Positions 59,301 to 64,000 of a stretch of 64,000 nt of DNA are shown in pieces. The stretch is taken from NCBI RefSeq assembly GCF_000002985.6, contig NC_003281.10, positions 11,594,001-11,658,000 of the forward strand, read 5' to 3'. The translations under genes were made by a program, and so were the position numbers. The notes under the pieces were generated by a model, which was not told the DNA's origin, did no database searches, and saw nothing but the letters and a program-made list of their open reading frames with translations. Positions within the stretch are counted from its first letter, which is position 1. Each line of letters starts with the position of its first letter. Source of the DNA: Caenorhabditis elegans. Lineage: Eukaryota; Nematoda; Chromadorea; Rhabditida; Rhabditidae.

Positions 59301-62103
59301 GAGCTTTAATAACTTGGCTCATAGCTGGCGCTTTTGCATTCACTAAGTGCGAATGACGCAAAAATAGTTGCCCCACCATGGTCATTATTGAGGGGATTGG
59401 TTTTGGGAAGGGTAGAACACTGATTTGCGCGGGTTTCTGGAGACCGCGAAAATTGAATATTTTCTTTGTACTGAAGAGTTATATTTTTCAATCCCATACG
59501 AGCAGTTTTTCTGACATTTGTTTCCAATTTGAGCACAAGAGAGAACTTCGAATTACCAATTTTTTGAAACTATTTTTAAAAAAATTGACCAACTTTCCAA
59601 AATGTAGGCCATCATTCAAATTTTGCAAAATTAAAAAGATGGATTAAACGTGAAAAACGTTTCTACCACTCTCTCTCTCTCTCTATTTATGAGGGAAAAA
59701 TGATCAATTTCATTTCTTATTTTAATAACGTTAGGAAAGTTCAATTTTAAAGATTTTTCGAGATTTTTACTTTTTCTCTAATCCTATTGAGGACCGCACT
59801 TCTCGGACATTTTGGTCACTTTAAACCTCACTTCCAGCATTGCAGGCTGGAAGCCTGCAATGCTATTGTTTTTCACTCAAACCCAAAAAATCCTTCTTAC
59901 TCTTAGAAACTTTAGACCTTTTCTATCCCTACTCCCAGCAGAGCAGGCTGGAGGCCTTCTATGAGACGTATGTTTCCATAACTACGTCTGTTTTTGGAAA
60001 GGTCAGGTAATCCGGATTGAGGGCCGCAGGCCCGAATACACAAAAGTATTGGACAGCTATTAAGCCTATTCTGAGCCCAATAAACCCGAGTTGAGGGCCG
60101 CATGCCCGAATACACGAAGAAGTGTTGGAGATCCGTCAAGCCTATTTTTAGCTAAATAATTCAGGTTCAGGGCCACAGGCCCGAATACACATAGAAGCGT
60201 TGAACAACTGTTAAGCCTATTTTGAGCCCAATAATTCACAATGAGGGCCGCAGGCCCGAATACATGTAGAAACAGTGGGGAACCGTTAAGTGCGATTTGA
60301 AAAGTGGAAATTGTTATTTATAAAATTATCATTAAACTAAATTTGGCCGGTCTTGACAAACTTCAGCACATTTACTTGGCATTTACTCAACACTTGGCTA
60401 AATATTAATAAAGCGAATTATTCTTGAGTTACTCTACGCCGAACCAAACTGCGAAGCCTAGCAAATCTCCGATTTGCTAGTCTGGTTTCCCTCATAAATC
60501 GAAATGGCAGAGTTTGCCGAACTAGGCCATTTTGGGTCGGAGAGATTGTGTGTAGATTTACGGCGCGTTGCGTGTCGCGTCGCGGCTCGTTTTTAGTTTT
60601 AAAATTGATGTATTTGCCCGTGTAGAGTACACGGCACTTTTCCACGCGTTGTCCGGCAGGCGATTGTCAAAATGGAGCGCGAAAATTCAATGAGAAAGGC
60701 CAGAACCCCGTGACGCCACGTGATAATACTTTCAGTACCCGCTGTTCCTGAAAAATATCTACCCGAACTCGTGAACACCCGCCTATCCACCGGCCTATTC
60801 AATATGCTGGATTTTCCGGCTGGCATCGTGCCAGCCGGCCATGTGACGGCAGATGACGTGGCAAATTTGGAAGATGAGAAGATTTTTCCGATTGGTACGT
60901 GGGACTCTTTTTTTTTCAAATTCGGATTAAAAATTTGCATTGATTTCTAAGTTTTGAATTACAAAATATGAATGTTTGGGAGAAAAATTTTGTTATTTTT
61001 TAATTTGAATATTTTTAGGACGTTCGAAAAAAAAACTTTAGTTTTCAAACACGGATTTCTGGCTGCCCCTCATAAATTGAAATGGAAGAATTTGCCGAAC
61101 TAGGCCACTTTGGCTCGGCCATATCTGGGGTAGATTTACGGCGCGTTGCGTGTCGCGTCGCGGCTCGATTTTAGTTGTAAAACTAAATGAATTTGTCCGT
61201 GTGGAGTACACGACTTTTCCACGCGTTGTCCGGTAGGCGATTGTCAATGGAGCGCGAAAAATTCAATCAGGAAGGCTAGAACCCCGTGTTCAAAATTATT
61301 TTTAAAAATCCCATTATATTTTACAAAAAGTTAGGGAAAAGTGTTTCGTGTTTTTTCATCACAGAAAATCGTGGAATCCAACAAAACCACTATTTCGAGC
61401 TATTCTGGAGACGCGGAAAAATGCACATTTTGAAATCGAGGTGAAAGTGCGCTCCATGGACAAGTGTCGTAAATTCAAGCCTTTTCACTACTTTTTTGTC
61501 GAAATCATGCGAAAAGGCAATAAATACCGCTTGCCGCCCAGTACATGCCCCGTGGAGCGCATGTGCACCTTTATTTTGAAAAAAAAACATTTTTCTGCGT
61601 CTCCATAATAGTCAAACACTTGAATACATTGATTTTTGGAAGCATAGGCATTTTGCTCTTGGTGTCAAAGTGTTCCATTTCGGTTTGATCTACAAAATAT
61701 GCGGGATGAGAGACGATAATGATTTCGCATGGTTAAGAACGTGCTGACGCCACATTGTTTTGGACTGAAAAATCCCGCATTTTTTGTAGATCAATCCGTA
61801 ATGGGACAACATGGCATCACGTGATTTTGCTTAAATATACTAAAACCGGCCCAAAACTATCGAACTTCAAAAAAAAAATTTCCAACATTTTTGGTCAAAC
61901 TTTCGGCAATTTTTTGGAATTTTTTTTTGAGAGTTCCAGACGATGCCCTTCTCCGAAAGCAGCGTGACGCATGTGTCAACTCAGAAGCCATGCCGAATTC
62001 GGTTCAAATCGTCGGATTACCGAATGAAGAGGAAACTGTGCTGGAAGTTATGAAGATCGTTGAGAATCTACATGGACCAATGAGTAACCCGAAAGGATTT
62101 TAA
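56333..62103 (+). CDS. Amidase-signature / fatty-acid-amide-hydrolase-like protein, twelve exons, about 528 residues
   Basis: Exons 56333-56362 (tentative), 56677-56854, 56901-57013, 57129-57221, 57371-57427, 57520-57727, 57777-57987, 58530-58647, 58706-58903, 58974-59031, 60736-60894 and 61940-62103 join in phase. FAAH enzymes cleave lipid amides at membranes with a Lys-Ser-Ser triad. Here PLYGIPFSIK keeps the lysine. CSPGGLCGGEAAL has Leu-Cys where the family has Ser-Ser, and DLDAGSLRIAS keeps a serine but changes the usual DIGGS. Then SAFCGLVTLKPTR and NMLDFPAGIVPAG follow the family. Activity is therefore doubtful. No N-terminal membrane helix is seen; in-frame upstream ATGs (56201, 56309) leave the start open. 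Introns 10 and 11 are 1.7 and 1.0 kb, full of repeats. It may be one of the worm faah genes; I do not assign one. Confidence 0.75.
58134..58263. mobile_element. Foldback element family A, copy 3
   Basis: CGCGTGGTGTCAGTGTGTCT to CTGGCACCACGTG in an amidase intron. The centre is shortened. Confidence 0.75.
59835..60300. repeat. Hairpin and GGGCCGCAGGCCC repeats in an amidase intron
   Basis: GCATTGCAGGC...GCCTGCAATGC forms an 11-bp hairpin at about 59838-59865. From about 60018, four units of 70-80 bp carry GAGGGCCGCAGGCCCGAATA followed by ACAC and AAGCCTATTxTGAGCC. Confidence 0.75.
60481..60712 (+). mobile_element. Foldback element family C, copy 4
   Basis: TCTGGTTTCCCTCATAAATC to CCAGAACCCCGTG, just upstream of an amidase exon (60736). 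Confidence 0.8.
61050..61288 (+). mobile_element. Foldback element family C, copy 5
   Basis: CACGGATTTCTGG to AGAACCCCGTG, the fullest copy, in the last intron of the amidase gene. Confidence 0.85.
61658..61822. mobile_element. Foldback element family A, copy 4
   Basis: CTTGGTGTCAAAGTG to CATGGCATCACGTG in the last amidase intron, 117 bases before its last exon. Confidence 0.75.
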
Positions 62104-62391
62104 AATAAAAAATTATAATTGTTTGTAGAAACCGAAAAAGCTTTTTGTAGTATGCTATCAAGTTTCTGATTGCTCTTTCCGCTAGCTAGCCTAGCGCTAG
62201 GCAAAACATTTCTCTATTCGTTTGTCAAATCGTAAAAGAAAATAAACAAAATGACGTAATATCTTTTATCACCAGTAATGTATCTTCTTTTTTCATTTTC
62301 TTTACTTTTTTTAAATTGTTTTGTTAGCCTGAACTATAGTAATTTTCATGTATATAGCTATGTTATTAAATGATTCAGTTTCAAAAAATAT

Positions 62392-62540
62392 ATGGTGTCA
62401 GAGTGTCTCATTTCGACTTGATCTACGTTGATCTACAAAAAATGCGGCAGAGTTCTCAACTGATTTCGCATGGTTAAGAGTGTGCTGACGTCACATTTTT
62501 TAGGCACGAAATTCCCGCATTTTTTGTAGATCAAACCGTC
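62392..62540. mobile_element. Foldback element family A, copy 5
   Basis: ATGGTGTCAGAGTGTCTCAT to TTTTTGTAGATCAAACCGTC; the right outer end is missing. Confidence 0.7.
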
Positions 62541-62549
62541 AATTTCCAC

Positions 62550-62605
62550 CCACTCGATCTGATTGGTTCAAAAGTGGGCGGAGCGAATCGCTGATTGGTT
62601 GCAAT
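62550..62605. promoter_or_regulatory. Paired CCAAT boxes around a GC box
   Basis: GATTGGTTC, then GTGGGCGGAGC, then GATTGGTTGC within about 50 bp: two inverted CCAAT boxes flanking an Sp1-like GC box. It lies between the amidase 3' end and the next gene. Interpretation as an enhancer or promoter is inference. Confidence 0.35.
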
Positions 62606-63400
62606 TCGAATTTTGGAGGGAATTTAGGCAAAATTGAAAAATCACGTTTTTAAAAGTTTTAAGAACTTAAAAGTTGATTTTTTTCATTCTTCCTTGATTT
62701 TTTTTGTGGATTTTTAGAATTCGAGAATATATTTTAGAAAAATTTCGTTCAAAACCTAAAAACTCAAAATTAAGAACTTTAGCGTTTTTTTTTTAATGTT
62801 TATTCTAATTTTATGAAATTTCACAATAAAATGGAGTTTTTAGGCTGAAAATCAAAAAATATCCGATTTAAAAAAATTTACTTAGGTTACTTTAAGCCAA
62901 TTATTTTGTGAAAATTTGCAGTGCTTGGATATAAATAATGAAATTTCGAGCGGTTTTTTCGGCTTTTTTCATCAAAACTCTGAACTTTTCTAGCGAAATT
63001 CAAGATTTTCATTGAAAAATTCAGAAACCGGCAATTCTCGAGCCAAATTTCAGGAACATCTTCTGAATTCGGACAAAATCTATAACATTTTGCATATTTT
63101 TTCTGAATTTTTCATTAAATACCAAGAAAATTTCAGTGAAATTTATTATTTTTAGATTTCAAACTCAAAAAATAAACAATTTTCAGGTCAAATTTCAACA
63201 AAATCTGAAGAATTCTTCAAAATTTCGCACATTTTATTCCAATTTTTCAAAAAAAAAAACCCAACAATTTTCAGTTAAAACCCTAATTTTCAGTCAAAAA
63301 CTCTAAAAACCCAATAAACAAAAAAACATTTTTCCTTTTTTCCGCTGTGCACACACCGAAGTCGACGCAAAATTGCGTACTTTCTCGCCAACGTTTTGAT
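62606..63400. other. AT-rich spacer, no gene seen
   Basis: A/T-rich with TTTCAAAATT and TTTTCAG-like words but no coding frame. Confidence 0.5.
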
Positions 63401-63407
63401 GGACTGT

Positions 63408-63493
63408 CTGCGTCTCTCCATTTTGCACACTATTTCTCCTCGATCAGCAAACATCTGATTTCATTTCTTTCAGTTTTTGCACGTGACGTCAAC
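63408..63493 (+). promoter_or_regulatory. Probable promoter of the last gene
   Basis: CTGCGTCTCT at 63408-63417, and at about 63479-63491 CACGTGACGTCA, an E-box overlapping a CRE-like word, about 280 bp before the start codon. Confidence 0.4.
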
Positions 63494-63766
63494 ACTTTCC
63501 CACCCAAATTTACACAATTTTTATGTAAAAAACTGTAAAAAATATAAAAAATCGCGAAAAAACACTTGAAATCCGCTAAAAAATCAATTTATCTCTTAAA
63601 TTTCGCAATTTTCAGAGTTTTTTTCGCTGAAAATCTAAGTTTCCGCAGGTTTCCCAGTAATAAAATCAAATTTTCCGTTATTTTATCGTTTTCTAACACT
63701 CCAATCTCAATTTCCATGCCTAAAATTCGAATTTCAGGCCTTTTTGCACACCAAAACGAGTATAAA

Positions 63767-63805
63767 ATGTCAGCGAAAGGTAACGGATCAGCACAACAGC
63801 AAAGT
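63767..63805 (+). CDS. First coding exon of a gene cut by the window end
   Basis: ATG 63767 follows an ATTTCAG acceptor (63736) and 5' sequence. The exon encodes MSAKGNGSAQQQS and ends at GTGAG. Later exons are beyond the window or not recognisable in the last 190 bases. Product unknown. Confidence 0.5.
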
Positions 63806-64000
63806 GTGAGTTTTTTTCGGAAAAAAAAATTAAAAAAATCCATAAAAAATGACACAAGAATGCGAAAACATCTGAATTTTCCCCAGAAAAAAAAAAAAAA
63901 AACCAAGCTCATTAAAATTCTGCAGGCCAATTTTTTGCCTTTTCTTCCAAAAAATGCTCCAAAAAAGCACAAAAAAAAGCTAAAACGGATGTTTACGATA

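Noticed and set aside
61348..61608. 86-codon frame in the last amidase intron
   Set aside because: Lies in an intron with a near-palindromic GGAGCGCATG/CATGGAGCGC pattern and an equally open minus strand; more likely repeat-derived.

Overview
The window reads as nematode DNA, almost certainly Caenorhabditis elegans. The evidence is short introns bounded by GT...TTTTCAG, probable trans-splice acceptors just before start codons, an intact Tc3 transposon, degenerate TTAGGC (nematode telomere) repeats, and several gene products I recognise: GLY-8, TBX-33 and CEH-91. From memory these lie together on chromosome III; I could not check this. All exon models were joined by eye from splice signals, phase and protein sense. 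Gene coordinates are genomic spans, with exons listed in the evidence.

Layout. 1-8360 is a satellite of about 45 copies of a 184-bp unit. 8361-9362 holds coding-like fragments on both strands, probably a decayed gene. About 10.86-15.63 kb is bounded by a short inverted repeat and inner arrays of TCTAATTAGA motifs. It contains an intact Tc3 (11281-13617) and two small genes spaced like a C. elegans operon, so it may be a nested mobile element. A 68-residue gene (15922-17114) and a GC-rich 21-bp minisatellite follow. Next are a 479-residue serpin-like gene (18607-21707), the THAP-like/multi-homeodomain gene ceh-91 (22759-29891), the GalNAc-transferase gene gly-8 (31243-34201), a convergent 81-residue membrane-protein gene on the minus strand (34386-35435) and the T-box gene tbx-33 on the minus strand (39406-42825).

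The right third starts with foldback and minisatellite DNA and a possible cysteine-rich peptide relic. It continues with a second satellite (163-bp unit, about 34 copies, 48120-53665) that abuts a secreted repeat-domain gene carrying an in-frame stop (53769-55893). An amidase/FAAH-family gene whose active site departs from consensus follows (56333-62103). The first exon of another gene is cut by the window end.

The genes do not form an obvious pathway: they are a sugar transferase, two developmental regulators, a serpin-like protein and a lipid-amidase-like protein. The strongest non-coding structure is in the repeats. Four families of short foldback elements recur through introns and spacers. 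Two different intronic minisatellites (telomere-like GCCTAA, and E2F-site-like TTTCCCGCCAAA) each occur in two genes on opposite strands, in the same orientation relative to the transcript.
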